From contig OZ020601.1 of NCBI GenBank assembly GCA_963971535.1, forward strand, positions 20,635,955 to 20,699,954: a DNA stretch of 64,000 bases. Direction: 5' to 3'. Below the pieces are notes generated by a model. The model was not told the origin of the DNA. It was given only the letters and a program-made list of their open reading frames with translations, and searched no databases. Each line of letters starts with the position of its first letter. The stretch's first letter is position 1. The position numbers and the translations under genes are program-made. Of this stretch, positions 11,255 to 22,289 are shown one piece after another. The DNA is from Notolepis coatsorum (Eukaryota > Chordata > Actinopteri > Aulopiformes > Paralepididae).

Positions 11255-11375
11255 GTTCATATTTGTATCATTATTACCTTTTTCTTAGTCTCTGCACCGC
11301 TGTGAAGCACTTTGGGCTGCAATTCTTGTATGAAAGGTGCTAAACAAATAAGGTTTATTGTTATTATTATTATCA
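11255..11375 (+). mobile_element. SINE/LINE 3' end with ATT tail
   Basis: GTGAAGCACTTTGGGCTGCA followed by TTCTTGTATGAAAGGTGCTA and AACAAATAAGGTTTATTGTT, then ATT repeats. This is the common fish retroposon 3' end, and the ATT tail explains how ATT arrays here can arise. Confidence 0.65.
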
Positions 11376-11389
11376 TTATATAACTACTT

Positions 11390-11715
11390 ACACATTCATA
11401 TGACCCCGCTGCAGCGTCCACCTGGAATGACCTGACCCTGAAGCTGAAGGTCCTTCCTTCTCTTGAATGACCTGACCCTGAAGCTGAAGGTCCTTCCTTC
11501 TCTTGTTGCATTTAAAAGTATGATCTCCGACCACTGTGTGTCGACTTGTAACTGTCTTAACTGATTTGTATTCTTTATTCTTATTTATTGTGTCTATATG
11601 TATGGATTTGCTGATAACTGTGTCTTGTCCTGTAAGCGTGTCATCACTGTAGATGAGGGTAAACCTCAGGGTCTCGCAAGGTGAAATAAAGGTTTGAAAT
11701 GAAAACACATTATTC
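11390..11715 (+). mobile_element. LINE 3' end with C-terminal ORF2 remnant
   Basis: The plus strand reads STWNDLTLKLKVLPSL then a Phe-Lys-Ser stretch, the typical end of L2-group-like ORF2 (a W-N-x-L motif near the C-terminus). The 3' UTR ends CAAGGTGAAATAAAGGTTTG. A 40-base segment of the coding tail is duplicated exactly in tandem (about 11425-11505). Confidence 0.7.
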
Positions 11716-12081
11716 TGATAGCCCAGTTTGTCCTGAAAACAAACATGTAACATGATTGTACATTTCAGTGTTGATGTTATACATTATTACACAATTACAC
11801 CAGGCTAACCAAAAATGTCTTTGTCCCCCAGAGGATTAAAGTGAGGATCAACAGTTTAATCTAATCTTAGCGCGATGCCGATTGATGACACACAGCAGCG
11901 TCGAGGTTCAACACATCGAGACATCAACACACACGGGTTGTGTAATGTCTGCTCTGCGAGACCTGGCTGTTATTAAGAGCTGAGAGACTGAAGACCAGAC
12001 CACACACAACTAGAACTGGGAAGGAGTACACAGTACACAGCTATATTTGACTGTACTGTACGTACAGTACTCTGGTACCCG
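11716..12081. other. Non-coding stretch, nothing recognised
   Basis: No clear repeat or coding signal in this stretch between two LINE fragments. Confidence 0.4.
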
Positions 12082-12888
12082 GTGAGGGGCCGGGGCCCCC
12101 GTGATCATGTTGGGTGGAGTCATTTTCAGGAGCTCAACTGGATACCAATTGAGGCCAGAGGAGCCCAGCTTAGGCCCACCATGGTGCACAAGATAATCAA
12201 TCACAGGGCCCCCACATATCTTTGCAACTACAGTATGTTCCCAGTGTTCACACATCACACAGCCAGAGACCCAGATCTAGCTTAGCAACCCTGCATCCTC
12301 CAAGGTGGAGAACCAAGATGATCTTGTGGAATTTTAAACGGCACAATTAATGTATAAAGCAAAAAGTCATGCACTTCCAAGAAACATTCAAGAATTGTTC
12401 TTTGATAGGGAGGGGGGTTATAATCTGAGGGGAGAACACAATTTAAAAGTGCTAAATGTACGCACTACCATGAGAAGACACTGCATCTCGATATGTGGAG
12501 TGAAACTGTGGAACAGTCTAAATGTGGTGCTAAAGCAATGTCCAAACATGAGACAATTCAAACTGATGTATAAGGAAATTATGTTCACAAGGTACAGGGA
12601 TGAGGAAGGGACTTGATATTCACGGGTGTTTACATTTTTATTTAATTTCTTTCATGTTTTACATATATAGTTTTTTTTGCATATATATATATATATATTT
12701 TTTTTTTTTTAATAGTACACTCATTTGAGTAGTGGACAAGGGGTAGGATTAAATAAGTGTATACTTCTTCCTACTCCTTTTCAAACATGTAGATTGAGTT
12801 GTGTTTTGCTTTTGTTATTGTTTGTTTGTATTCATTGCATGTTTGAAATAAAGATTTCAAATCAAATCAAATCAAATCAAATCAAGAT
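12082..12888 (+). pseudogene. LINE ORF2 C-terminal fragment, frameshifted, with (ATCAA)n tail
   Basis: Two frames carry the remnant. 12082-12285 reads ELNWIPIEARGAQLRPTMVH then KIINHRAPTYLC, and 12350-12616 reads YNLRGEHNLKV and ISICGVKLWNSLNVVLKQC. Both blocks are standard for the C-terminal part of L2/CR1-group LINE ORF2. At least one frameshift and stop lie between them. The 3' UTR ends GTTTGAAATAAAGATTTC and ATCAA repeats (12857-12885). A second LINE with similar C-terminal wording is at 48166-49768. Confidence 0.82.
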
Positions 12889-13285
12889 GGGACAGTGCCC
12901 ATTGGCTCACACAGGAGCACAGGAGTGGAATGAGTTGCCTTTGACCATCAAACAGGAGTTGAACCTGTATAGTCTCAAGATGAACGTTGGGAAGCGGCTC
13001 CTAGAAAATATCCCAGAGTAACTCAGGACACCGACAGTGGAAGGAGGCGTCCTGCTTTAGTGTGTGAGATCTGTACATTTTGTACATATTAACAATGGCG
13101 TATTTGTTTAATTTGACTTTTAGCGATATACTGTGGGCTGATGATAATCATGTTTATGCAAATACCGAGACCAAGGACCACAATGGAAATACGTCTGTGA
13201 CATTTTTGTGCCATCCTTGATAATCTTAGCATGCATGACTTGTTGTAACGTGTATTTTAATAATTGTCAAATAAACTAAACTACC
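12889..13285 (+). mobile_element. Second LINE 3' fragment
   Basis: Directly after the ATCAA tail the plus strand reads GQCPLAHTGAQEWNELPLTI and KQELNLYSLKMNVGKRLLEN, another LINE C-terminal tail with a W-N-E-L-P motif, then a stop and a 3' UTR ending CAAATAAACTAAACTACC. The first LINE may have inserted into it. Confidence 0.7.
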
Positions 13286-13287
13286 TA

Positions 13288-14909
13288 AAACTTCTATAAT
13301 CACAGTCAGACAGTAGGTATATTGTCTGCACTCTATAATCACAGTCAGACAGTAGGTACACTATCTACACTCTATAATCACAGTCAGACAGTAGGTACAC
13401 TATCTACACTCTATAATCACAGTCAGACAGTAGGTACACTGTCTACACTCTATAATCACAGTCAGACAGTAGGTACACTGTCTGCACTCTATAATCACAG
13501 TCAGACAGTAGGTACACTGTCTACACTCTATAATCACAGCCAGACAGTAGGTACACTATCTACACTCTATAATCACAGTCAGACAGTAGGCACACTGTCT
13601 ACACTCTATAATCACAGTCAGACAGTAGGTACACTGTCTACACTCTATAATCACAGTCAGACAGTAGGTACACTGTCTACACTATATAATCACAGTCAGA
13701 CAGTAGGTACACTGTCTGCACTCTATAATCACAGTCAGACAGTAGGTACACTGTCTACACTCTATAATCACAGCCAGACAGTAGGTACACTATCTACACT
13801 CTATAATCACAGTCAGACAGTAGGTACACTGTCTACACTCTATAATCACAGTCAGACAGTAGGTACACTGTCTACACTCTATAATCACAGTCAGACAGTA
13901 GGTACACTGTCTGCACTCTATAATCACAGTCAGACAGTAGGTACACTATCTACACTCTATAATCACAGTCAGACAGTAGGTACACTATCTACACTCTATA
14001 ATCACAGTCAGACAGTAGGTACACTATCTACACTCTATAATCACAGTAGGTACACTGTCTACACTCTATAATCACAGTCAGACAGTAGGTACACTGTCTA
14101 CACTCTATAATCACAGTCAGACAGTAGGAACACTGTCTACACTCTATAATCACAGTCAGACAGTAGGTACACTGTCTGCACTCTATAATCACAGTCAGAC
14201 AGTAGGTACACTGTCTGCACTCTATAATCACAGTCAGACAGTAGGTACACTGTCTACACTCTATAATCACAGTCAGACAGTAGGTACACTATCTACACTC
14301 TATAATCACAGTCAGACAGTAGGTACACTGTCTGCACTCTATAATCACAGTCAGACAGTAGGTACACTATCTACACTCTATAATCACAGTCAGACAGTAG
14401 GTACACTGTCTACACTCTATAATCACAGTCAGACAGTAGGTACACTATCTACACTCTATAATCACAGTCAGACAGTAGGTACACTGTCTACACTCTATAA
14501 TCACAGTCAGACAGTAGGTACACTATCTACACTCTATAATCACAGTCAGACAGTAGGTACACTGTCTGCACTATATAATCACAGTCAGACAGTAGGTACA
14601 CTATCTACACCCTATAATCACAGTCAGACAGTAGGTACACTATCTACACTCTATAATCACAGTCAGACAGTAGGTACACTGTCTACACTCTATAATCACA
14701 GTCAGACAGTAGGTAGCTACATTGTCTACACTCTACAGTCAGACAGTAGGTACACTATCTACACTCTATAATCACAGTAGGTACACTGTCTACACTCTAT
14801 AATCACAGTCAGACAGTAGGTGTCTACACTCTATAATCACAGTAAGTACACTGTACACTTTATAATCATAGTCAGACAGTAGGTACACTGTATAATCACA
14901 GTCAGACTG
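13288..14909. repeat. 39-bp minisatellite, about 41 copies
   Basis: The unit contains CTCTATAATCACAGTCAGAC then AGTAGGTACACTGTCTACA, total 39 bases. Main variants are GTCTAC/ATCTAC/GTCTGC. Units become shorter and degenerate after 14700. Because 39 is divisible by three, a 13-residue repeat frame stays open for 249 codons; I treat that as an artefact. Confidence 0.97.
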
Positions 14910-15279
14910 TACAGTAGGTCTCTTGAGTTGGGTTTGAAAGCAGTCCTCTCACACGGTGTGAATACAGAGACACTGTGTTTTCACCCATGCCAGATTACGT
15001 TGATGTGTTGTACACACTCCTCACAACTAGAACATCATGTGTGCTGCCAGAAGTGAAGGTGCCAGGTGGCAGCGGCAGTATATTGAGTTGGTATACTGAT
15101 CAGTGCCAAGGCATCACGCCACCACTCCGAACTCACATGTACATCTCTCTCCCGCAGCTTGTTTACACAAGATGTTAACAACCTTCAACAAACGCAACAC
15201 AAAATGTCACGTGTGCTTTTACTTGGAAATGGGAAAACAAGACCAAAACAACTCAGTTTCTTTCACAATGCAAAGTACA
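14910..15279. other. Non-coding stretch, nothing recognised
   Basis: No repeat or coding evidence beyond short chance frames. Confidence 0.4.
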
Positions 15280-15336
15280 TTATTATTATTATTATCATTA
15301 TTAGTATTACTATTATTATCATTATCATTATTATTG

Positions 15337-15389
<53 letters not shown>

Positions 15390-15400
15390 ATTTTTTGTTT
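15280..15400. repeat. (ATT)n array, interrupted
   Basis: Trinucleotide ATT units broken by CATT, GTT and AGT variants. Confidence 0.95.
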
Positions 15401-15404
15401 AATA

Positions 15405-15545
15405 TTTTATTATTTTTAGCATTTTTACAGCTTTATTGGTCACGCAGGACCGACAGAGGAGAGGGCAAACGGGAGGAGAGGTGGGGAGGACATGCGACAA
15501 ATAACGACGGGAGCTGGGATCGAACCCGGGTCGGCCGCGTAGGTT
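15405..15545 (-). mobile_element. tRNA-derived SINE-like fragment, minus strand
   Basis: On the minus strand, ACGCGGCCGACCCGGGTTCG then ATCCCAGC contains a pol III B-box match (GGTTCGATCC), and the other end carries CAATAAAGCTGTAAAAAT. No clean A box is seen, so it is probably 5' truncated. Confidence 0.6.
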
Positions 15546-15850
15546 AATTATTATTATTATTAATATTCTTAATATTATTATTGTTGTACCATGCAGACAG
15601 CACCATGTGACACACTCCCTCTGAATAATAGAATGTTGCGCAGGCGTTCTGATGTTGAGACAAAACTCATGAATAAACATGGCCTTTAAAAGATAGTTCA
15701 TCAATATTGATTGGAATACAACCCTCCTGCTGAATCCATTATAAACAGGATGACATCATGGAGTTCAGCATTGTTGCAATAATCTTTGCAAGTATAAAAA
15801 AAAGAAGAAAAAAAAGGTTCTTACTGTCTTTTACTATTATTACTTTGTAC

Positions 15851-16155
15851 TTTGCTACTATGTCTATACTACTATCTACTATGTACTATGTTACCATGTC
15901 TATACTACTATCTACTATGTACTATGTTACCATGTCTATACTACTATCTACTTTGTACTATGCCATTATGTCTATACAACTATCTACTATGTACAGTACT
16001 ATGCTACTATCCCTATACTACTACCTACTAATGCTTATATGTCTATACTACTACCTGCTATACTAATATGTCTATACTACTATCTATTATGTACTATGCT
16101 ACTATACCTATACTACTACCTACTATGCTAATAATACTAATATGTCTATATTATA
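15851..16155. repeat. Degenerate ACTATCTACTATGTACTATG minisatellite
   Basis: Repeats of about 33-36 bases built on TATGTCTATACTACTATCTA with internal CTA/ACT shuffling, about nine imperfect units. Confidence 0.85.
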
Positions 16156-16413
16156 ATGCACTCAGACTAGTGTAACACTCAAGTTCGACACTGCTAGATG
16201 AAAAATATCATTTACCCTGAGCTGCCAGAGATGTACCCTTCCTGCTGACTTTGGACCCCTAGCACTGTTTCCTGCCAACAGTACGGATGATGTTGTTGAT
16301 AGAGTCCTTTCTCAGCACAATCCATGCTCTTCTTTGCACAGCGGCAACTAAAGCTAGTTAGCCACAAAACTGATGGGAAAAGAAATGGGGCCATTACGCT
16401 GAAATAAACACCG

Positions 16414-17675
16414 GGGGCGAATTCACAAAGGGATTGCGTGGCTTTTTCTGACGCAATGCCTGTGCAAATAGCCCCAAAACAAACCTTGCTATTCACAAAG
16501 CACTCGCAAAAAGGGTGAAATACCGTGCTAACTGCGTTGCCATCATCATTGCGTCTCTGTGCGTCAGTGCTATTTCCGGGTATTTAAATGAGGTAATAAT
16601 GGGTAATATTCAATTCTCTAACAGTCTAACTAAACATTAAATACAACTTAATTTCTCAATTAAAAAAATATTCCTGAGTCTGAAATAATTGTCACTGGCA
16701 TACAGAGACTCAGGTGCATACAAATTTTGAGCATGGCCATGTTTCTAGTACCCCCACAACCCGACCTACGAGCAAATCTATGTAGGGGAGCAAAATATGG
16801 CAGGAGACTTATCACAAAATCACATCTAGAATTTTCCCACCCAATTGGTACCAAAAAAGTGTTTGGCCCAAGAACTGGAAGAGCTACAGTATTGATTCGT
16901 CAGGACTTCCAATTTGCGATCAGAGAATTGAAGCTTCTGTTTTCTGTCTGCCATTGTTCTTGGTATCTAGGGACATCTATGGATCTCAGAGAATGTATCC
17001 CCAGTGTCAGAAATATTGTGTCTGTTACTAGGCTTGAGTAAATTGTAATGAACCAAAGGAGAATATCAATTCAATAATTTTTTCATTTTCTTTTAACATT
17101 TTTGACGGTGAATAACACCAGCTAAAAATGAAACAGAAGGTTTGGTACTGTACAGTGCTGAATTCTGCCATCCGGACACATGCCATTTGAAATATTATTA
17201 TAGAATATAGAATATCAGGCCTATAAATTACCTTATTATAGCCACGTCGCACATCTATGAATCGGGCCAAATCTCCTCTTTCCAATGGCAGAGTTCAATC
17301 TGGATTTAGTATCACCAGGCGTGCAGCAAGTACCGTGAATGAAATCTACTGTAAGTACAGTTACTTTTCTATTATGTAGATTCCTCCGCCATTTTGCATC
17401 AGATTGCAATGCCGTTTTTTGATAGACGTTCACAGAAAGGTAGATAAACTAACTGTGTTCTAATTTATGCCAATAATGTTCAGGTTTGTGGTAGATAATC
17501 CTGAAAAACAAGATAAATAAAAAGGTTAATCAGCAAAAACGCGACATTAATTCATACAGTCTGTAGAGATGGATTTATGGCGTGATGTCATTTGCAGGTC
17601 ACCACCGGACCGCTCGGGCTTAAGAGGTTAAGGGTGCTATTAGCGGGCGCAATCCATTCTTTGTGAATTCGCCCC
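16414..17675. mobile_element. Harbinger-like DNA element with terminal inverted repeats
   Basis: The left end GGGGCGAATTCACAAAGGGA and the right end, read on the minus strand GGGGCGAATTCACAAAGAAT, are inverted copies, followed on both sides by an ATTGCG block. The GGGC..ATTCAC..AAAG style end is typical of PIF/Harbinger-type elements, but I cannot find a clean 3-bp target duplication. Internal frames (for example 16727-17041 plus) show no transposase motif I recognise. Non-autonomous derivative of 1262 bp. Confidence 0.7.
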
Positions 17676-17779
17676 TGAGACCATTGCAATTAGTTTTGTG
17701 GCAAACCACTGACCAGGGATGAGCTGAGTGTCCAGTATGAAGCACAGCATGGATTGACCTGAGATGGAAATCTACTAAG

Positions 17780-17890
17780 ATAAGATATTCCTTTATTGAC
17801 CCCTTGGGGAAATTCGGGGCACCATAGCATCATGGGGGAGGGGGGAGGGGAGGTACAGATATGGACAGGGTAATAGTAGAAAGACATGAA
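17780..17890 (-). mobile_element. LINE/SINE 3'-end fragment, minus strand
   Basis: AGATATTCCTTTATTGACCC then CTTGGGGAAATTCGGGGCAC is the reverse complement of a very common fish retroposon 3' end (GAATTTCCCC...GGGTCAATAAAGG style). Confidence 0.6.
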
Positions 17891-18509
17891 TATAGGCTCT
17901 TCGACAACATCATCGATGAGCAGGAAATAGGGCTAGAGGTCCCAAATTGTACCCTTTAATTCTGCCTCTGACACTGTCACTAGGGAACAAGCATCCCTTA
18001 AATTACTTAAAAGATCACATAAAATGCTTTCATCTATGCACACACACCTTAATGAAAAGGTCAATGTGTGCCCCTTCATTTTACTTAGTCTATGCACAAT
18101 TCTACTTAATGTTTTTCTTAACTTACCTTAATTCTTATTAAATAATAAGGATATTTTAAGGGTTTATTATGGTGAAAAACGTCCCTACCCACATTACATT
18201 ACAATGTAACTATGCAATTACCGGTAAGTCAATACAGTTCTAACACAAATCCCGCTGGGATAAGGGAATCTCTGAGGATTTAAAACAATAGCCATTGTTG
18301 TCATGTCCTCCATTCCTGCCAGCACTCTCGGTAGGAGGCCAGCCAGTTCCTCCCATCCAGGCTCCACACACAGGATACAGTATGGATGGTTGGGGGAGGA
18401 ATAGTCAACTCTAACATGCACATCTATCTTTATTTGCCGATGCTGTCACGTTCACTCAGGAAGCAGAGCCCACAGTATCAGGCAGAAAACACGCATGTTA
18501 TACTGAATT
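17891..18509. other. Non-coding stretch, nothing recognised
   Basis: AT-rich, no coding or repeat signal that I can name. Confidence 0.4.
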
Positions 18510-18785
18510 TACACCCTGCCCAGACCGACAGAGGAGGCATGTGGTAGTCTACACCCTGCCCAGACCGACAGAAGAGGCATGTGGTGGTCTACACCCTCCC
18601 CAGACCGACAGAGGAGGCATGTGGTAGTCTACACCCTGCCCAGACCGACAGAGGAGGCATGTGGTAGTCTACACCCTCCCCAGACCGACAGAGGAGGCAT
18701 GTGGTAGTCTACACTCTCCCCTGACTGACAGAGGAGGCATGTGGTGGTCTACACTCTCCCCAGACCGACAGAGGAGGCATGTGGT
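18510..18785. repeat. 40-bp minisatellite, seven copies, similar to an internal SINE segment
   Basis: The unit is TACACCCTGCCCAGACCGAC then AGAGGAGGCATGTGGTAGTC. The SINE at 44100-44548 contains GGAGGAAGCATGTGATAGCC followed by TCCGCCCTCCCAGACCGACT, the same order of blocks. The array therefore looks like an amplified piece of that SINE family. Confidence 0.92.
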
Positions 18786-18992
18786 AGAAGAGAAGAGAAG
18801 AGAAGAGAAGGGAAAAGAGAAGAGAAGAGAAGAGAAGAGAAGAGAAGAGAAGAGAAGAGAAGAGAAGAGAAGAGAAGAGAAGAGAAGAGAAGAGAAGAGA
18901 AGAGAAGAGAAGAGAAGAGAAGAGAAGAGAAGAGAAGAGAAGAGAAGAGAAGAGAAGAGAAGAGAAGAGAAGAGAAGAGAAGAGAAGAGAAG
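18786..18992. repeat. (AGAAG)n pentanucleotide microsatellite
   Basis: About 41 units of AGAAG, nearly perfect, directly following the 40-bp array. Confidence 0.97.
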
Positions 18993-19068
18993 AGAGGCGG
19001 AGGACAGACACAGTGAGATAGGAAATATTGGGGGGAACAAGGGAGGATGAGAAAGAGGAAGGAGAGGA

Positions 19069-19070
<2 letters not shown>

Positions 19071-19136
<66 letters not shown>
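19071..19136. repeat. (GA)n microsatellite
   Basis: About 33 uninterrupted GA units. Confidence 0.97.
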
Positions 19137-19140
<4 letters not shown>

Positions 19141-19504
19141 CAGACATGCAGCCTCAGTGTACCTGGGCTACAGTGTACAGTCCATGCATCATCCAAAGCA
19201 CAGTGTGTCAGGCCAGGCCTCCTAGGAGATTAATTAGCAGAGGAGGTGCTGAGGTAGGAGCCTCTACTCAACACACAAGATGAATTACCTTCTGCCGAAA
19301 GCTCAAAGTTCAGCTATTTCACCACGTACAACACTCTTTAAGTCTGGGGACTTAGGAGGGCCGAATCTACGTCAGAACGAAGCTAGTGCATACACAATGG
19401 ATTCTTGCAGTATACAGTAGTACACAGGCCTATTTCAGGAATGGTATGTGATACAAAGTATGATAGAAAATATGCGGGGCCTGGGTAGTGTAAAGGTAGT
19501 GTAA

Positions 19505-19722
19505 AGGTTCAATTGGTGGCAGTGGTACCTCCAGCTGGTTCAGTCGTCCCTACAAACACAATTGTCATTGATCGCGGGTGGGTTATGAACTTATGAGTGG
19601 GGTATGAGTCCTGGTCGTTTCATTAGCGACTCCTACTGGTCGGTCGGAGCGTCTGTTCAGCTGCGTGTTACGTTCTCCCAGTGAAACTCCTCCTTTGCCA
19701 GGTGAAAAGAAGCGGCTGGCGT
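19505..19722 (+). mobile_element. Diverged tRNA-derived SINE copy
   Basis: Shares TCCTGGTCGTT, AGCGACTCCTAC(T/A)GGTCGGT, CCAGTG and GCCAGGTGAAAAGAAGCGG blocks in order with the SINEs at 37464, 44100 and 53157. It is the most diverged of the four. Confidence 0.7.
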
Positions 19723-19948
19723 CTCGATTTAACAAACATATTAAGCATATAGTGTACATCACCAATATTGAACATGAAACAACAGCTCCATACAGTATAT
19801 ACTGCATCATTTTCAAAGTGGATCTCCTGTATTTGAGCCTGGCCGTGTCAGCTCTGCTCCCTGCTGAAGCAGCATCAAGACTATCATGAACACTTTTAAA
19901 GCTGCTATACTGTAGAATAGATCACATTTTAAGTAATCTTTTTTAAAT

Positions 19949-20059
<111 letters not shown>

Positions 20060-20229
20060 TATTTTAAATCATACATCCAAAGAGCTTTTAGAAAGGTGTG
20101 GTATAAAAGTATTGCTTTCCTACCCAAAAGAATATCGATTAATGAATTTATCATAAAAAACCTTTTGTGCAGGTCCAAAATTAATACTTTCCCAATGTGG
20201 AATGCACCTGATAAGATAAATGTCATGCT

Positions 20230-20518
20230 TAGGGATGCTCGATATTGGCTTTTTTACCGATACCGATATTCCGATATTGTCCAACTCTTAATTTCCGATA
20301 CCGATATCAACCGATATCAACCGATACCGATATATGCAGGGTTTCCCCCCCAAAAAAACTGAATAATTTCAGGTAACTAATAATTTCACTGGATATTATA
20401 TAACAAATATTGTTATTGTTTTTTTCTTTTTTTAAACCGATACCGATATTTTCCGATATCACATTTTACTGCCGATATCGGCCGATAATATTGGTCGGCC
20501 GATAATATCGGACATCCC
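20230..20518. mobile_element. hAT-type MITE, 'CCGATATCGG' family, copy A
   Basis: It starts TAGGGATGCTCGATATTGGC and ends with ATATCGGACATCCC, nearly inverted copies, flanked by TCATGCT on both sides (20223-20229 and 20519-20525). The 289-bp body is full of CCGATACCGATAT repeats. It carries no gene. It preserves the uninterrupted sequence CCAACTCTTAATTTCCGATA, the empty site for the piggyBac-like insertion seen in copy B at 41638-42721. Confidence 0.9.
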
Positions 20519-20537
20519 TCATGCTGGTACTCTAGTG

Positions 20538-20901
20538 CAGCGGTTCTCAAACCACGGGTCGCAACCCAAAGTGGGGTAGCGGGTAGGTGACAGTGGGGTA
20601 GTGCATTGGCAAGTAAAAAATTAATTAAAATTAAAATAAATAAACTATATACAGTATATTTTTTTTGTGTTCTGGCAACATATTTTATGCCTAAATATGC
20701 CTCGTTTTATAAATGTGTATTGATAACATACAGTAGTGCTGTACTAAAATGTTCTAATAAATATGCATGATCAAGTTCAACAACGTGTGCTTTTATTTTG
20801 ATATTCCTTAATTCCACATTGAAATTACGCAATACATTAAGTGTGGGGTCGCTAAAAGAAATCCTAAATAAAATGGGTATAAAAAAGTTTGAGAACCCCT
20901 G
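20538..20901. mobile_element. hAT (Charlie-like ends) non-autonomous element
   Basis: Ends CAGCGGTTCTCAAACC and GTTTGAGAACCCCTG are inverted, matching the CAGNGGTTCTCAAAC ends of hAT elements. The flanks CTCTAGTG (20530-20537) and CTCTAATG (20902-20909) form an 8-bp target duplication with one mismatch. 364 bp, no coding content. Confidence 0.9.
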
Positions 20902-21063
20902 CTCTAATGTGACATCTAGTGGCTGAATGTTATCTATAGCACCTTTAAAGCCACACTGTGTCCGATTCTTTTCGTTAGAATTTTGTTATCTTATTTTAAC
21001 GTGGACACACTGACTCACCGTTTACTCTGAGGTTAAGCACAGGTGTAATTAATAACATTAATC

Positions 21064-21163
21064 ATGGCCCGTTCCATTTAGGTGTGTCACAACCGTTCCG
21101 GTGAGACGGCATGCACGGTAGCAGGGCCCTGGCCCCTGGCACGCCTAAATGGAACGGGGCCAT
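21064..21163. repeat. Imperfect palindrome (about 23-bp arms)
   Basis: ATGGCCCGTTCCATTTAGGT and its inverted partner CCTAAATGGAACGGGGCCAT flank about 53 bases. Similarity continues outward (GGTGTAATTAATAA versus TTATTACACATG inverted), suggesting a small foldback MITE. No target duplication was identified. Confidence 0.7.
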
Positions 21164-21839
21164 AATAATTACACATGTGTTTACCCTGCAATGACATGTC
21201 TGGATGGCTTCTGTGAAATAGGCCTATGTATTCCAAAGTGCTGAGATGAACCGCGTGGTGGCCATGTGCACCTGGCAAATTTACTGTGCAACAAGTGTGT
21301 TAGATACACACAGTATACAGGAAGCAGGAGATTTAGGACACAACCTTCATAGGCTATAATGCACTACAGCATATGACTGTTGTATGTCATGTTCTGCCAC
21401 GGAGTGTCTCTCACTCAGAACAATAAGAAAAGAGGGCGTTTGATGACGTGGTGAAGGAGCGTGAGAGCGTTGAAGTTGATGTCTTCATTGTTAAATTGCA
21501 CTTCTCTTTCCATACCGGACGCATCACGCTACGCGACCACAGGACACGCCGCCTGGTCTGCCAGGAAGTAGAAGAAAAACACAGAAAGCACTCCATGTTC
21601 CTGGTTGAACTTACAGATTTCTCAGGGTTTGAACATTGGACCTCATTCTCGTCAAACATCTTCTCATGAACTACGTAAGACGTAAAAAACTCTTAAACAG
21701 CCAATGTGTTCTCAGCTGCGCTCTCCTGGATAATGAATGCCACTGATTCTTGAATTGAATGCACGTTCGCGTACACCTCTGCCCACATCTGTCTGTACAT
21801 ACCTGCATATAATCCTTTTTACATATCTGTAGATACTAT
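21164..21839. other. Non-coding stretch, nothing recognised
   Basis: Includes short opposing frames at 21411-21669 with no recognised domain. Confidence 0.4.
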
Positions 21840-22245
21840 ATATATACTTGTCCCTTACCTACTCTTACTAGTTACGCTGCTGGCCAGTATGACTTACTAC
21901 CACCATAGTGTCTTTATACCTGTATACTATATCTATATCTGTACATATCCCTTACCTACTCTTACTAGTTATGCTGCTGACCAGTACGACATAGTGTCTT
22001 TATACCTGTATCACTGTACATAATAATAATACTAAAACTCTGGACATACATCCGATTTGCACTATTACTCAGTAGTACTAATTTATATATTTTATATCCA
22101 GTTTAATCACATTCACCTGTACATTGTTTATTACTATTGCACTTTACTGTTACTTTTACTGTTGCACTTTGGTTAGATGCCAAACTTATTTTCATTGTAC
22201 TGTACTTGTGCTGTATAATGACAATACATTGAATTTAATCTAATG
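21840..22245 (+). mobile_element. LINE 3' UTR, copy A of a dispersed family
   Basis: Runs from CTTACCTACTCTTACTAGTT through TAGTGTCTTTATACCTGTAT, TCAGTAGTACTAATTTATAT and TTGGTTAGATGCCAAACTTA to TGACAATACATTGAATTTAA and a TCTAATC-type tail. Other copies are at 34205-34345, 41548-42885 (interrupted) and 53610-53895. A tandem repeat of the first 100 bases is present in this copy. Confidence 0.85.
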
Positions 22246-22289
22246 TAATATTACATATTTAAGTTGTTCTATTCACACATCCTTTAAAT

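Noticed and set aside
13288-14909. Possible CRISPR-like repeat array
   Set aside because: Units are adjacent without unique spacers and the DNA is clearly eukaryotic; it is a minisatellite.
18661-19196. Arg-Glu-rich and Leu-Phe-Ser-rich frames on both strands
   Set aside because: Translation of the AGAAG and GA microsatellites and the adjacent 40-bp array.
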